A stretch of 64,000 bases of DNA from Phytophthora sp. 'mugwort'. Taxonomy: Eukaryota; Oomycota; Peronosporomycetes; Peronosporales; Peronosporaceae. Location of the stretch: contig JAUCEF010000013.1 of NCBI GenBank assembly GCA_033558025.1, positions 985,001 to 1,049,000 on the forward strand. The letters run 5' to 3'. The first letter of the stretch is position 1. Every line of letters begins with the position of its first letter. Both the position numbers and the translations under genes were made by a program. The notes under the pieces were generated by a model that worked only from the letters and a program-made list of their open reading frames with translations, did not search any database and was not told where the DNA came from. Positions 9,282-20,048 of this stretch are shown here, in pieces.

Positions 9282-12200
9282 ATGCGAACACGCGTGGATT
9301 CCGAGGGACGCCGTCAGATCCGTGTGGCGCGGTCCTGGCAGTGCCTTGGTCATGATGTCCGCCAGCATGATAGAAGTCTCGCAGTACTCGAGCTTGACTT
9401 CGCCGCGCTTGACCTCATCACGGATGTGATGGTACTTGATGTCGATGTGCTTGGCGCGACCATGGTTCACTGGGTTCTTCGTCATCTTGATGCACGACTG
9501 GTTGTCTTCGAGGATCTTGAGCTCTGGCCCCGATTTGTTCGCTGCCGTCAAAATCTCGCACAACAGGCGATGAATCCACTTGCCTTCTTGGATCGCCAGA
9601 CTGAGTGCGATGTACTCCGCCTCACTCGTAGACAGCGAAACACTTGACTGCTTCTTGCTTCCCCAGCTCACTGGTGCACCCATTAGCATGAACGTGTAGC
9701 CGGAAGTCGACTTGCGGTCCGCGAGGTCGCCAGCCCAGTCCGCGTCCGAGTACCCACGAAAGTCGATGTTGTCACCCGGCTTGAAGCAGATCCCATGCGT
9801 CTTGGTGCCTTGCAGGTAGCGAAAGATACGCTTGACCGCAACCCAGTGTTCTTCTTGAGGGTTCTCCATGAAGCGCGACGCATAGCCAACGGCGTACGCG
9901 ATGTCCGGGCGCGTGGCAGTCATCAAGTGCATCAGAGCACCAACAGCTTCGCGAAACGGAGCGTTCACCTTGGTCGCTGCGTCACTTGAAATCAGTCGAG
10001 TGCTTATGTCGACGGGACTCACCACGGCCTTGCACTCGTCCATACCAAAACGCTTGAGAATGTCATCCACATAGCGGCGCTGACACATCGTCACGCTGCC
10101 GTCCGGGCCGTCCACCAATTCGATCCCAAGAACGAACGCGCACTTGCCGCTGTCGGTCATCTCGAAGCGTGTCTTGAGGTCGGTCTTCGTGCGTGAGATC
10201 AGTTCGGGTGAACTTCCGGTAATCAGCACGTCATCCACGTAGACCAGCACTAGCACGCAGTGACCGTCAACGATCTTGATGTAGAGGCACGGGTCGAACG
10301 CCGATACTTGAAAGCCGATGGAGCACACGAACTCGTCGAAGGTCTCATTCCACACGCGCGAAGCTTGCTTGAGACCGTAGATCGCCTTCACCAATTCCAG
10401 GCAGTCGAAGTCACCGTCGAGATCAACACCTTCGGGGACCGCGCAGAACACCAGTTCTTTCATTATCCCGTACAGGAAAGCTGTCACCACGTCGAGTTGG
10501 TCGAGGGGCCAGTCAAAATACTTGGTAATCGCGATGATCATGCGCAGCGTCACGTACTTGACCACGGGCGAGAACGTCTCGGTGTAGTCGATGCCGTACT
10601 TCTGCTTGAACCCCTTGGCCACGAGGCGCGCCTTGTACTTCTCGATCGATCCGTCCGCTTTGCGCTTGATCTTGAACACCCACTTGGTGCCGATGGCGCG
10701 TTGTCCGTTAGGCAACTTGGCAGCACGAAACACACCACGAAGTCGCATCGATTCGAGCTCAGCACGAATCGCCTTGCGCCAGTGCACTTGGTCGGGGCCG
10801 TTCACCGCTTCTTGGAATGTCGTCGGCTCCGATAGATCGCCTGCTTCGACGGCATTGGCACTTGCACGCCAAAAAACCGGTGGAGTCGATTCTTCATCTT
10901 GGTCTCCAGACTTTTCTTCTTCATCTGCGTCTGTTCGGTGCGAAGGGGAGTCGTTCGGTGCACTTGCTTCTTCCAGTCCAGGTCGATGACGCACAGCGCG
11001 CGGTCTTCTGGCAGCTTCATCTTCGTCACTCGGGCGGCTCTTGCGCTTCCCTGCCTGCGTGTACTCCGTCTGGCGCGGACCATCATCGTCGATGTCGAGC
11101 GAGTCGAAGTCCAGGTCGTCGACATCTTCATCGGAAATCGTCGGTGAACATCCAAAGGTCGACTCATCGAAGTTGACATCGCGACTGATAACCACCTGCC
11201 CCGCCTCGATGTCATAAAGTCGATACGCCTTGGACACTTCTTCGTAACCCAGGAACAGTCCAGCGCGAGCCTTGGGATCCCACTTGAGCCGCTTCTCCTT
11301 CGGAGTCAGAATGTACGTCCGACAGCCGAACACACGCATGTGCTTCACACTCGGCTTGGAGTTGTAAACGATCTCGAACGGAGTCTTGTGCTCGATCTTG
11401 GGTGACGGCAGACGATTCTTCACGTAGATGGCAGTCATGGCCGCCTCAGCCCAGAAACACTTGTCCAGCTTAGCGTGATGCAGCATGCTGCGGCCGATCG
11501 TAACGATAGTTCGGATAGCTCGCTCTGCCGTGCCGTTCGTCTGGTGCGCGTACGGAACCGTGGTTTGCTGCTCGATGCCTTCGTCTTCGTAGAAGTCGTT
11601 GAGCGAGTTGGTCGCAAACTCACGAGCTCCGTCGTGCCGCACAAACTTGACCTTCTTGCCGAACTGCTTCTGCACCTTCATGATGTATGTCTTGATGCAG
11701 TCTTCACTTTCCGACTTGGCACGCAGACAGAAACCCTTCATGCATCCGCTGGCTTCGTCCACGATCAGGAGCAGGTACTTGCTGCCGCCAAGCGAGTTTT
11801 CCTCCATGGGTCCGCAGATGTCGAAGTGGAGCAGCTCAAATGTGTCGTAGCGACGCTTGTCACGGTTGCTTGGGAATGGTTTTTGGACCATTTTACCTTG
11901 CTGGCAACCACGACACAGACTTGGTCCGCTCGACTTGAAAGGTGCCTTCGCGTCCTTGATCATGTGGTTGTCGACCATCTTGCGAAGCACCTCAACCGGA
12001 GCGTGACCCATGCGCGCGTGCAGGTCGACAGTCTTGCCACTCGTCGCCGCATTCGCCGATCGCTGAGGCGTCTGAAGCCAGTAGAGTCCATCCATGAGGT
12101 TTGCCGTCGCCACCACTTGCTTGGAGCCTTTGTGCGCAATCTGCATCTTGGTGCCGTCGAACACCACTTGAAACTTGTCACTTTTGTTGATCTGCGGTAC

Positions 12201-13301
12201 CGAAAGCAGATTCTTGCTCATGCTTGGCACGTACAGCGCGTTCTTGATCTCGATCTCGCGCTCGTCGCCATTGGGCAGAACCACTTGTTCCACGATGGTC
12301 CCCACACCCATGATGGCCGCCTTGTTGCCGTCGGCCACCGAAAGTTCGCCTTCGTTCCGCTCAATCAAATGGACGAACTTGGTCTTGTCGTTGCAGATGT
12401 GGTGCGTTGCGCCGCTGTCGACCGCCCACATCCCGGACACATTCTTGCCCGTCGAAACCCCACATTCCAGTGAAACCGCGAACGCTACTCGATCGTAGTC
12501 GTAGTCGTAGCCGTTGCTGTCGTTTCTCCACTGGATGTTGTTGGCCCCGCGTCCACGGCCGTTGCCGCCGCGTCTCGGCCCTCGGTTCTCGTCCTTCTGC
12601 TTGGTCCAGCACTTGTCAATCGTGTGCCCCACTTTTCCGCAGTACGTACACTGGCGAGACTCTCGGTCGGTGTTGAACGCCTTGGCCGCGTTCTCCGTCT
12701 TCACCGTCGCCGTCTTCTCGCCTTGTCTCTTGATGTGCTCATTCGTGAGCACCTTCACGACGTCTTGCGACCGCAGTTCAGCGCTGCTCATCTCCAAGTT
12801 CAGCACGACGTTCTCGTAGCTCTTGGGGAGGCTGCGCAACAAGCAGATCGCCACGTCCTCGTCCTCCATCTTGGCACCGATGCTGCTGAGCTTGGCGCTG
12901 ATGTTGAGGACCTCGTTGCAATGATGCAACACATTGCCGCCTTCCGACATCTCCATGCTGAAGAGTTGGCGCTTCAGGTAGATGCGTCCAGCCTTCTGCG
13001 AACCACCGTACAGCGTCTTCAGGCGCGACCAGGCAACCCACGCTTCCTCGCAGTCGTCGACCACATGGTGGTAGTCCGCGTCCATGTGGAGCAGCATCAG
13101 TCCGAAAGCGATGTTGCTCAACTTGACGTAGTCGTCCTTGGCCCGCGAGTCCGTGTAGCTTGGCGTCGTCTCACGGTTCACGACATGCCACGTCGACTTG
13201 GTCAGGAACACGCCACGCATGTAGCGGTTCCACGTCGCGTAGTTGTCCCCGTTGAACTTGTCAATGGAGACCTTGGTCGAGGCGTCTTGGGCAGAGGACA
13301 T
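9279..13301 (-). CDS. Copia gag-pol polyprotein
   Basis: One uninterrupted frame of about 1340 codons. I chose the ATG at 13301, just after the primer-binding site. An upstream ATG (13316) overlaps the primer site, and the frame can be extended into the LTR, but both starts are less likely. Domains in order: Gag with a UBN2-type region; CCHC zinc knuckle ([15 protein letters not shown], about residues 218-231); aspartic protease with DSGA (~295); GAG-pre-integrase HARMGH and CRGC zinc pairs; integrase with Asp in HFDICG (~494), Asp in RHDGAREF (~557) and Glu in GTAERA (~593); reverse transcriptase with YVDD; RNase H with [14 protein letters not shown] and DNQS. The order PR-IN-RT-RH defines Copia. 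All catalytic residues that I can identify are present, so this copy may be active. Confidence 0.96.
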   Translation of the reverse strand: MSSAQDASTKVSIDKFNGDNYATWNRYMRGVFLTKSTWHVVNRETTPSYTDSRAKDDYVKLSNIAFGLMLLHMDADYHHVVDDCEEAWVAWSRLKTLYGGSQKAGRIYLKRQLFSMEMSEGGNVLHHCNEVLNISAKLSSIGAKMEDEDVAICLLRSLPKSYENVVLNLEMSSAELRSQDVVKVLTNEHIKRQGEKTATVKTENAAKAFNTDRESRQCTYCGKVGHTIDKCWTKQKDENRGPRRGGNGRGRGANNIQWRNDSNGYDYDYDRVAFAVSLECGVSTGKNVSGMWAVDSGATHHICNDKTKFVHLIERNEGELSVADGNKAAIMGVGTIVEQVVLPNGDEREIEIKNALYVPSMSKNLLSVPQINKSDKFQVVFDGTKMQIAHKGSKQVVATANLMDGLYWLQTPQRSANAATSGKTVDLHARMGHAPVEVLRKMVDNHMIKDAKAPFKSSGPSLCRGCQQGKMVQKPFPSNRDKRRYDTFELLHFDICGPMEENSLGGSKYLLLIVDEASGCMKGFCLRAKSESEDCIKTYIMKVQKQFGKKVKFVRHDGAREFATNSLNDFYEDEGIEQQTTVPYAHQTNGTAERAIRTIVTIGRSMLHHAKLDKCFWAEAAMTAIYVKNRLPSPKIEHKTPFEIVYNSKPSVKHMRVFGCRTYILTPKEKRLKWDPKARAGLFLGYEEVSKAYRLYDIEAGQVVISRDVNFDESTFGCSPTISDEDVDDLDFDSLDIDDDGPRQTEYTQAGKRKSRPSDEDEAARRPRAVRHRPGLEEASAPNDSPSHRTDADEEEKSGDQDEESTPPVFWRASANAVEAGDLSEPTTFQEAVNGPDQVHWRKAIRAELESMRLRGVFRAAKLPNGQRAIGTKWVFKIKRKADGSIEKYKARLVAKGFKQKYGIDYTETFSPVVKYVTLRMIIAITKYFDWPLDQLDVVTAFLYGIMKELVFCAVPEGVDLDGDFDCLELVKAIYGLKQASRVWNETFDEFVCSIGFQVSAFDPCLYIKIVDGHCVLVLVYVDDVLITGSSPELISRTKTDLKTRFEMTDSGKCAFVLGIELVDGPDGSVTMCQRRYVDDILKRFGMDECKAVVSPVDISTRLISSDAATKVNAPFREAVGALMHLMTATRPDIAYAVGYASRFMENPQEEHWVAVKRIFRYLQGTKTHGICFKPGDNIDFRGYSDADWAGDLADRKSTSGYTFMLMGAPVSWGSKKQSSVSLSTSEAEYIALSLAIQEGKWIHRLLCEILTAANKSGPELKILEDNQSCIKMTKNPVNHGRAKHIDIKYHHIRDEVKRGEVKLEYCETSIMLADIMTKALPGPRHTDLTASLGIHACSH

Positions 13302-13308
13302 GGTGCTT

Positions 13309-13320
13309 GGGCTCATAACC
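13309..13320 (-). promoter_or_regulatory. Copia primer-binding site (half-tRNA-Met type)
   Basis: The plus strand next to the 5' LTR reads GGGCTCATAACC. This looks like the anticodon stem-loop (CAT) of a methionine tRNA, not a tRNA 3' end. The element RNA would therefore pair with an internal part of tRNA-iMet, as known for Drosophila copia, which uses a cleaved tRNA half as primer. Confidence 0.75.
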
Positions 13321-13659
13321 TGATGAAAGGTATGGATCTTGGACACGAAGCTTGTACGAAGCGGAGGGAGGGACGTCGCAGACGGCGGGACCGGAGCGAA
13401 GGCACTTGAGGGGTAGAATGAAGATTCGAAAGTGATTGAATTGTTGGAGCTTACACCCTACTGTTATAGACACGCGACCCTGCGTCCTATCACCTAGTGC
13501 ATCTAATCAACCATCACTCACCGGTGTTCGTCCAATCATCCTACTCGTCTAATCATCGGTGGCGTAAACAACATACCGTAAACATCGCGGGATCGTGTTG
13601 GACCGGTTCGGGTTAACCGGTTACTGGTACACAGTACCAAAACCCGGCAACCCTCAATA
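13321..13659 (-). repeat. Copia 5' LTR
   Basis: 339 bp and nearly identical to 8933-9271. It contains the 5' end of the element and presumably its promoter. It is bounded upstream by the GACAG duplication (13660-13664). Confidence 0.95.
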
Positions 13660-13664
13660 GACAG

Positions 13665-14953
13665 CTTGACATACGAGGCAACCGGGGAGGGCGGGATCTG
13701 CGTACTGTCCCAGAGAGTCATATCCTGATCAGGTGGGACATTGCCACCATCTCCCTCACTCAGCCACTCATACTGGTTGGTGGATGCCAGTACTGGATAG
13801 CCAGTCTGGGACGGGGTAGTTCCTTTGCCTTGGCTGTGGGAGTGGACATCTTGCCAAATACAAGTTGCTTGGCGCGCAAGATACGCGCCGGCTCCCGGTC
13901 CGTTCGCTTGATCGAGCCAGTGGGAAAATTTGGAGGTTCTTCATCCGACGGCCAGATAGAATTGGGCTGGACTGTGATCCCGTCTCCGACAGTTTCTCCT
14001 TCAACACCTTCCATAGCGCTGCCTGAACTGGCTTCCGAGTCACTCACTTCTGAGCCATTAGGCTCGGATGGCTCGTACTCGGCGTCCGACGTTTCCATAG
14101 GCGTGCCATTGGCTTCGACGCTCGTGGCAACAGCAGGCTTCGAGGAAGCCTGATGTGCCGCATGGTCGACCGGCTTAGATGCTGATGGGTGAGCCTTGCG
14201 TTTCTCGTGCATCGCCTCCAGGAAGGGCGGCGTGCCGTGGTTGAACGCACGGATGCGGTGATTGACCACCGCGTATCCATGGTCACCGAACTTGATTTCT
14301 CGCAACGGCGTCGTTGGCGTAAGCATCAGCGACTCGGGCGGGGACTTGTGGTTGAAGTACACTCGGCGGCTGCGTGACTTCAGACCGCGAATCGTACGAC
14401 TAGGGCAGATGAACACCGGTGGTGTCCCATGTGCGGCGAACCAGTCGTAGATCTCGCTGTCATCGACCTCGTCAGGCAGGCGCTGCAAGTCGACATAGTA
14501 CCAGCTGGAGTACTTGGAGTACGGTTGAACCCGATAGTTTCGGTCACAGATCGACAGCGTCTGGCCACCCAACTTGGATGCGATAGCTTGATCAGTGCAT
14601 ACAAAGCTGATGCCAGCGTTCCGGATGGTCTTGAAATCGCGCAGATGGCTGACGTTGGCCGACCAGATGGCCGGTTGCGTATCCGATCCAAGCGAGGTCA
14701 TGATCTCCGTATCAGAGAACGTGGCGGTCAGGTCTCGCGCAGGAATCCACATGGAGTAGGTCAACTCACTCGAGACGAGCTGGGGAACTCCACGTAGAGC
14801 AGCTGCTTTCTTGTCATCAGCGTTGCGCTCGGGATCCAACATAGCCTTTTCCGCTGACGCGAGTGCGTCATCGGTGGGCAACGAGAACTCGACCTGTGGG
14901 GCCTTGTTTCGCCACTCAGCATGCCAAGTCTGGTCACGACGAGGAGCCGCCAT
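13665..14953 (-). pseudogene. LINE-A ORF1, 5' part
   Basis: Starts at the ATG at 14953, in good context; the frame is also open upstream to a GTG at 15025. About 395 codons are readable before a stop at 13760. The last ~95 bp up to the Copia junction continue in another frame. The middle of the protein, with two compact stretches around WYYVDLQ and RRVYFNHKS, resembles the RRM-like RNA-binding regions of LINE ORF1 proteins. The C-terminal part is acidic and Ser-rich. No CCHC knuckle is seen. It would coat the element RNA, but this copy is split by Copia. In LINE-B the same region has a 1-bp deletion in a C-run. Confidence 0.75.
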
Positions 14954-15357
14954 GATGATGGGCTGCGAAGGCTGGCGGACCAGTTCGGGCGTTTCTTCTT
15001 CCAGCTGCTCTCTCGCAGCTGTCACGTTCCCCCCTTTACGGTAGGGCTAGGCCGCACTCCTCTGACCTCCTAGGGCCACAGGCGCAAACTCGGCAACAGC
15101 TTCAAGGGAGCGGCTCGATGGGGGAGTCGCGACGACTTAGTTCTTCGGCGGCAGCAGCACGACGGCTTAGCGTGGTGGTGGTGTCGCGGCGCGGGGCGGG
15201 GTCTTAAGGTCCGGTAGTCAGGTGAGGCGACAGCACGACAGATAGGCTGAGGTGGAGAAACGACAACACGGGACTGGAAGGACCGAAGCTTGAAAGCGCA
15301 GTAGCAGGTATGGGCCTGTCTATGTGCACTTGTGGGGTAGCCGGCAAATTGCAAACT

Positions 15358-15375
15358 CCACTATACTAACGAGAA
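15358..15375 (-). pseudogene. tRNA-Asp 5' fragment left by the LINE-A insertion
   Basis: The first 18 nt of tRNA-Asp (acceptor 5' strand and box A) remain here, directly followed on the minus strand by the LINE-A 5' end. 15358-15372 is the second copy of the 15-bp target duplication. Without a B box it cannot make tRNA, but it places half of a pol III promoter at the LINE 5' end. Confidence 0.93.
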
Positions 15376-15861
15376 TCCGTTCAAATAACGCACTTATTGC
15401 CAAAAACGAACAAATAAACGCATCTACACACAGCCACACATCCGACACACGCTACACCACGTCCTGCTGCGCCGGCACGCCCTGGCTCACACCCTCTTCG
15501 CTACCTTGCATCCTCAAACCCGTGCTGGAACCCACCACGACCGCCGCATGCGATCGCTATTCTATGCCGCCACCACGCCACTCCACCGATTCATACCGCA
15601 CCGCAGCAGGTCCACGCCGAGCATGGACTCGGTCGACATGCCAGACGTGTCATCTCAGCGGATCTGTCAACGAAATGGGCCACGCCACCGACGAGGGCCC
15701 GAGGTCAAGCCCCGTCAGCGACGGTCGTCTTGTTTGAAGTCTAGCCATGGCGACAAGGCGGCAGCGCGCGGGGTGTGTGCTGTGAACAGTCGGGCACAGC
15801 GTTCGTCTTAAACGAAGCGACACAGGGGTGTGACATCAACGGATTCGAAGATCAAAAGAAG

Positions 15862-15933
15862 CTTCCCGTCCGGGAATTGAACCCGGGTCACCCGCGTGAC
15901 AGGCGGGTATACTAACCACTATACTAACGAGAA
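15862..15933 (-). tRNA. tRNA-Asp (GTC), copy 7
   Basis: Identical to copy 1, with intact stems, A and B boxes and a TTTT terminator. Confidence 0.97.
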
Positions 15934-16419
15934 TCCGTTCAAAGAACGCACTCATCGCCAAAAACGAACAAATAAACGCATCTACACACAGCCACACATC
16001 CGACACACGCTACACCACGTCCTGCTGCGCCGGCACGCCCTGGCTCACACCCTCTTCGCTACCTTGCATCCTCAAACCCGTGCTGGAACCCACCACGACC
16101 GCCGCATGCGATCGCTATTCTATGCCGCCACCACGCCACTCCACCGATTCATACCGCACCGCAGCAGGTCCACGCCGAGCATGGACTCGGTCGACATGCC
16201 AGACGTGTCATCTCAGCGGATCTGTCAACGAAATGGGCCACGCCACCGACGAGGGCCCGAGGTCAAGCCCCGTCAGCGACGGTCGTCTTGTTTGAAGTCT
16301 AGCCATGGCGACAAGGCGGCAGCGCGCGGGGTGTGTGCTGTGAACAGTCGGGCACAGCGTTCGTCTTAAACGAAGCGACACAGGGGTGTGACATCAACGG
16401 ATTCGAAGATCAAAAGAAG

Positions 16420-16491
16420 CTTCCCGTCCGGGAATTGAACCCGGGTCACCCGCGTGACAGGCGGGTATACTAACCACTATACTAACGAGAA
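16420..16491 (-). tRNA. tRNA-Asp (GTC), copy 8
   Basis: Identical to copy 1, with intact stems, A and B boxes and a TTTT terminator. Confidence 0.97.
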
Positions 16492-16977
16492 TCCGTTCAA
16501 AGAACGCACTCATCGCCAAAAACGAACAAATAAACGCATCTACACACAGCCACACATCCGACACACGCTACACCACGTCCTGCTGCGCCGGCACGCCCTG
16601 GCTCACACCCTCTTCGCTACCTTGCATCCTCAAACCCGTGCTGGAACCCACCACGACCGCCGCATGCGATCGCTATTCTATGCCGCCACCACGCCACTCC
16701 ACCGATTCATACCGCACCGCAGCAGGTCCACGCCGAGCATGGACTCGGTCGACATGCCAGACGTGTCATCTCAGCGGATCTGTCAACGAAATGGGCCACG
16801 CCACCGACGAGGGCCCGAGGTCAAGCCCCGTCAGCGACGGTCGTCTTGTTTGAAGTCTAGCCATGGCGACAAGGCGGCAGCGCGCGGGGTGTGTGCTGTG
16901 AACAGTCGGGCACAGCGTTCGTCTTAAACGAAGCGACACAGGGGTGTGACATCAACGGATTCGAAGATCAAAAGAAG

Positions 16978-17049
16978 CTTCCCGTCCGGGAATTGAACCC
17001 GGGTCACCCGCGTGACAGGCGGGTATACTAACCACTATACTAACGAGAA
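16978..17049 (-). tRNA. tRNA-Asp (GTC), copy 9
   Basis: Identical to copy 1, with intact stems, A and B boxes and a TTTT terminator. Confidence 0.97.
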
Positions 17050-17501
17050 TCCGTTCAAAGAACGCACTCATCGCCAAAAACGAACAAATAAACGCATCTA
17101 CACACAGCCACACATCCGACACACGCTACACCACGTCCTGCTGCGCCGGCACGCCCTGGCTCACACCCTCTTCGCTACCTTGCATCCTCAAACCCGTGCT
17201 GGAACCCACCACGACCGCCGCATGCGATCGCTATTCTATGCCGCCACCACGCCACTCCACCGATTCATACCGCACCGCAGCAGGTCCACGCCGAGCATGG
17301 ACTCGGTCGACATGCCAGACGTGTCATCTCAGCGGATCTGTCAACGAAATGGGCCACGCCACCGACGAGGGCCCGAGGTCAAGCCCCGTCAGCGACGGTC
17401 GTCTTGTTTGAAGTCTAGCCATGGCGACAAGGCGGCAGCGCGCGGGGTGTGTGCTGTGAACAGTCGGGCACAGCGTTCGTCTTAAACGAAGCGACCGTTA
17501 C

Positions 17502-17573
17502 GCCTGTGTGGCTCAGTGGTAGAGCATCTGTCTTGTAAACAGAAGGTCCCCGGTTCAATCCCGGGCGGAGGCA
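17502..17573 (+). tRNA. tRNA-Thr (TGT)
   Basis: A 72-nt cloverleaf. Acceptor GCCTGTG pairs with CGGAGGC (one G-G mismatch, one wobble), the D arm is GCTC/GAGC, the anticodon stem TCTGT/ACAGA encloses CTTGTAA (anticodon TGT), and the T-arm holds GGTTCAATCCC. A TTTT terminator follows at 17577. It is transcribed opposite to the tRNA-Asp array, and LINE-B begins 72 bp downstream. Confidence 0.92.
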
Positions 17574-18049
17574 TGCCTTTTCCCGCTGCTTCTGAATCCG
17601 TCTGTGCACCGAGACCGACACACGCGAGCGAACGCACTCGTTGTTAGTTTGCAATTTGCCGGCTACCCCACAAGTGCACATAGACAGGCCCATACCTGCT
17701 ACTGCGCTTTCAAGCTTCGGTCCTTCCAGTCCCGTGTTGTCGTTTCTCCACCTCAGCCTATCTGTCGTGCTGTCGCCTCACCTGACTACCGGACCTTAAG
17801 ACCCCGCCCCGCGCCGCGACACCACCACCACGCTAAGCCGTCGTGCTGCTGCCGCCGAAGAACTAAGTCGTCGCGACTCCCCCATCGAGCCGCTCCCTTG
17901 AAGCTGTTGCCGAGTTTGCGCCTGTGGCCCTAGGAGGTCAGAGGAGTGCGGCCTAGCCCTACCGTAAAGGGGGGAACGTGACAGCTGCGAGAGAGCAGCT
18001 GGAAGAAGAAACGCCCGAACTGGTCCGCCAGCCTTCGCAGCCCATCATC

Positions 18050-20005
18050 ATGGCGGCTCCTCGTCGTGACCAGACTTGGCATGCTGAGTGGCGAAACAAG
18101 GCCCCACAGGTCGAGTTCTCGTTGCCCACCGATGACGCACTCGCGTCAGCGGAAAAGGCTATGTTGGATCCCGAGCGCAACGCTGATGACAAGAAAGCAG
18201 CTGCTCTACGTGGAGTTCCCCAGCTCGTCTCGAGTGAGTTGACCTACTCCATGTGGATTCCTGCGCGAGACCTGACCGCCACGTTCTCTGATACGGAGAT
18301 CATGACCTCGCTTGGATCGGATACGCAACCGGCCATCTGGTCGGCCAACGTCAGCCATCTGCGCGATTTCAAGACCATCCGGAACGCTGGCATCAGCTTT
18401 GTATGCACTGATCAAGCTATCGCATCCAAGTTGGGTGGCCAGACGCTGTCGATCTGTGACCGAAACTATCGGGTTCAACCGTACTCCAAGTACTCCAGCT
18501 GGTACTATGTCGACTTGCAGCGCCTGCCTGACGAGGTCGATGACAGCGAGATCTACGACTGGTTCGCCGCACATGGGACACCACCGGTGTTCATCTGCCC
18601 TAGTCGTACGATTCGCGGTCTGAAGTCACGCAGCCGCCGAGTGTACTTCAACCACAAGTCCCCGCCCGAGTCGCTGATGCTTACGCCAACGACGCCGTTG
18701 CGAGAAATCAAGTTCGGTGACCATGGATACGCGGTGGTCAATCACCGCATCCGTGCGTTCAACCACGGCACGCCGCCCTTCCTGGAGGCGATGCACGAGA
18801 AACGCAAGGCTCACCCATCAGCATCTAAGCCGGTCGACCATGCGGCACATCAGGCTTCCTCGAAGCCTGCTGTTGCCACGAGCGTCGAAGCCAATGGCAC
18901 GCCTATGGAAACGTCGGACGCCGAGTACGAGCCATCCGAGCCTAATGGCTCAGAAGTGAGTGACTCGGAAGCCAGTTCAGGCAGCGCTATGGAAGGTGTT
19001 GAAGGAGAAACTGTCGGAGACGGGATCACAGTCCAGCCCAATTCTATCTGGCCGTCGGATGAAGAACCTCCAAATTTTCCACTGGCTCGATCAAGCGAAC
19101 GGACCGGGAGCCGGCGCGTATCTTGCGCGCCAAGCAACTTGTATTTGGCAAGATGTCCACTCCCACAGCCAAGGCAAAGGAACTACCCCGTCCCAGACTG
19201 GCTATCCAGTACTGGCATCCACCAACCAGTATGAGTGGCTGAGTGAGGGAGATGGTGGCAATGTCCCACCTGATCAGGATATGACTCTCTGGGACAGTAC
19301 GCAGATCCCGCCCTCCCCGGTTGCCTCGTATGTCAAGCTGTCCAAGCCTGCCGAAAAGATACTCAACAGCGCTGCGATCAAGTACCCTGCAGAGACGATC
19401 ACCCTCAATGACCTCTGCAACGTCATCGAATCGTATCTGACGGAGTTCTCGAACACCTCAGATGCCGATAGCAGCTTGTACGGGATCCAAGCCCAACCTA
19501 GCGTCCATCGCTTTTTATTAGACACCTCGGCTCCCGGTAACTATCAGCATCTTCGCAGCAAGACGTTTGGCCACGCAGTACTCCGAATGATCTCCACGAA
19601 GCTAGACTCCTCGGCGAAGGACTACTTGCTCAAGAATAAGTTGGCCGAGCTCTTCCCGGACGCCGACGACCTAAGCCCAGAAGTCGTGCTGCAGAGCCTT
19701 TGCTCTACCCCAAACGAGTTCTGGCTCCAAACGCGACTGGCCGAATTGATCTTGCGTTGCAAGTGATTGCTCCAAGCATCTATATGGATCCGGTCAAGGT
19801 CTGCGCTCTAATCCAAGAAGAAGCTACTACGCTGCCCCATCCGATGTGGCACCTCTGGGACGATCGCACCCTAGGGGTACTGGTAACCTCGCCGTTGGCA
19901 ACTCGACTCCTTGATGGCCCGTTGCCGGACGACTTACGCCAATGCATCGTTGATCTCCAACAAGCGGCTTCGGCAGTAGCCAACTCGGGTAGCCCTTCTC
20001 TCTAA
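18050..20005 (+). pseudogene. LINE-B ORF1, frameshifted
   Basis: Begins at the ATG at 18050; the frame is open upstream to 17957, but only with a GTG. It matches LINE-A ORF1 closely until about 19079, where one C of a C-run is missing. Coding then continues in a second frame (to 19766) and a third (19700-20005). The last shift is shared with LINE-A. The N-terminal half has RRM-like features and the middle is acidic and Ser-rich. Homology beyond 'LINE ORF1' is not claimed. Confidence 0.75.
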
Positions 20006-20048
20006 TGGGAATTGGGCCCTGAGAGGGTTCTCGCTGAACGCTAACGGC

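Larger units (their letters stand above)
8933..13659 (-). mobile_element. Ty1/Copia LTR retrotransposon nested in LINE-A ORF1
   Basis: A 4727-bp element on the minus strand with 339-bp LTRs at 8933-9271 and 13321-13659. It has a 5-bp duplication (GACAG), a primer-binding site next to the 5' LTR, a single intact gag-pol frame and a G-rich polypurine tract next to the 3' LTR. I see one difference between the LTRs (9126 versus 13514), so the insertion is recent. In element orientation the LTRs start TA and end CA instead of the usual TG...CA. Confidence 0.97.
3072..15357 (-). mobile_element. LINE-A: non-LTR retrotransposon inserted in tRNA-Asp, interrupted by Copia
   Basis: A minus-strand non-LTR element whose 5' end lies at 15357 and 3' end at 3072. 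It is bounded by a perfect 15-bp target duplication. Without the nested Copia (8933-13659 plus its 5-bp duplication) it is about 7554 bp, nearly the same as LINE-B at 7552 bp, so it is full length. The order is 5' UTR (~400 bp), ORF1 with no visible zinc knuckle, ORF2 (APE-type endonuclease, reverse transcriptase, C-terminal zinc-binding zf-RVT region), then a ~0.95-kb 3' region containing a tRNA-like module on the opposite strand. The 3' terminus is not poly(A). It ends in a short T-rich sequence shared with LINE-B. Clade placement in the L1/Tx1 group is inferred from the domain order. Confidence 0.93.
15376..17495. repeat. tandem tRNA-Asp array, right part
   Basis: A continuation of the 558-bp array beyond LINE-A, with tRNA genes at 15862, 16420 and 16978. 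It stops abruptly at 17495 within the unit and switches to the tRNA-Thr locus. The first unit after LINE-A carries a few substitutions near 15385-15400 (AATAACGCACTTATT) not seen in the others. Confidence 0.95.

Noticed and set aside
11475..12473. 332-codon plus-strand frame opposite Copia gag-pol
   Set aside because: It is antisense to the integrase and protease region of a well-supported polyprotein, with no recognisable domain. It is a shadow frame.
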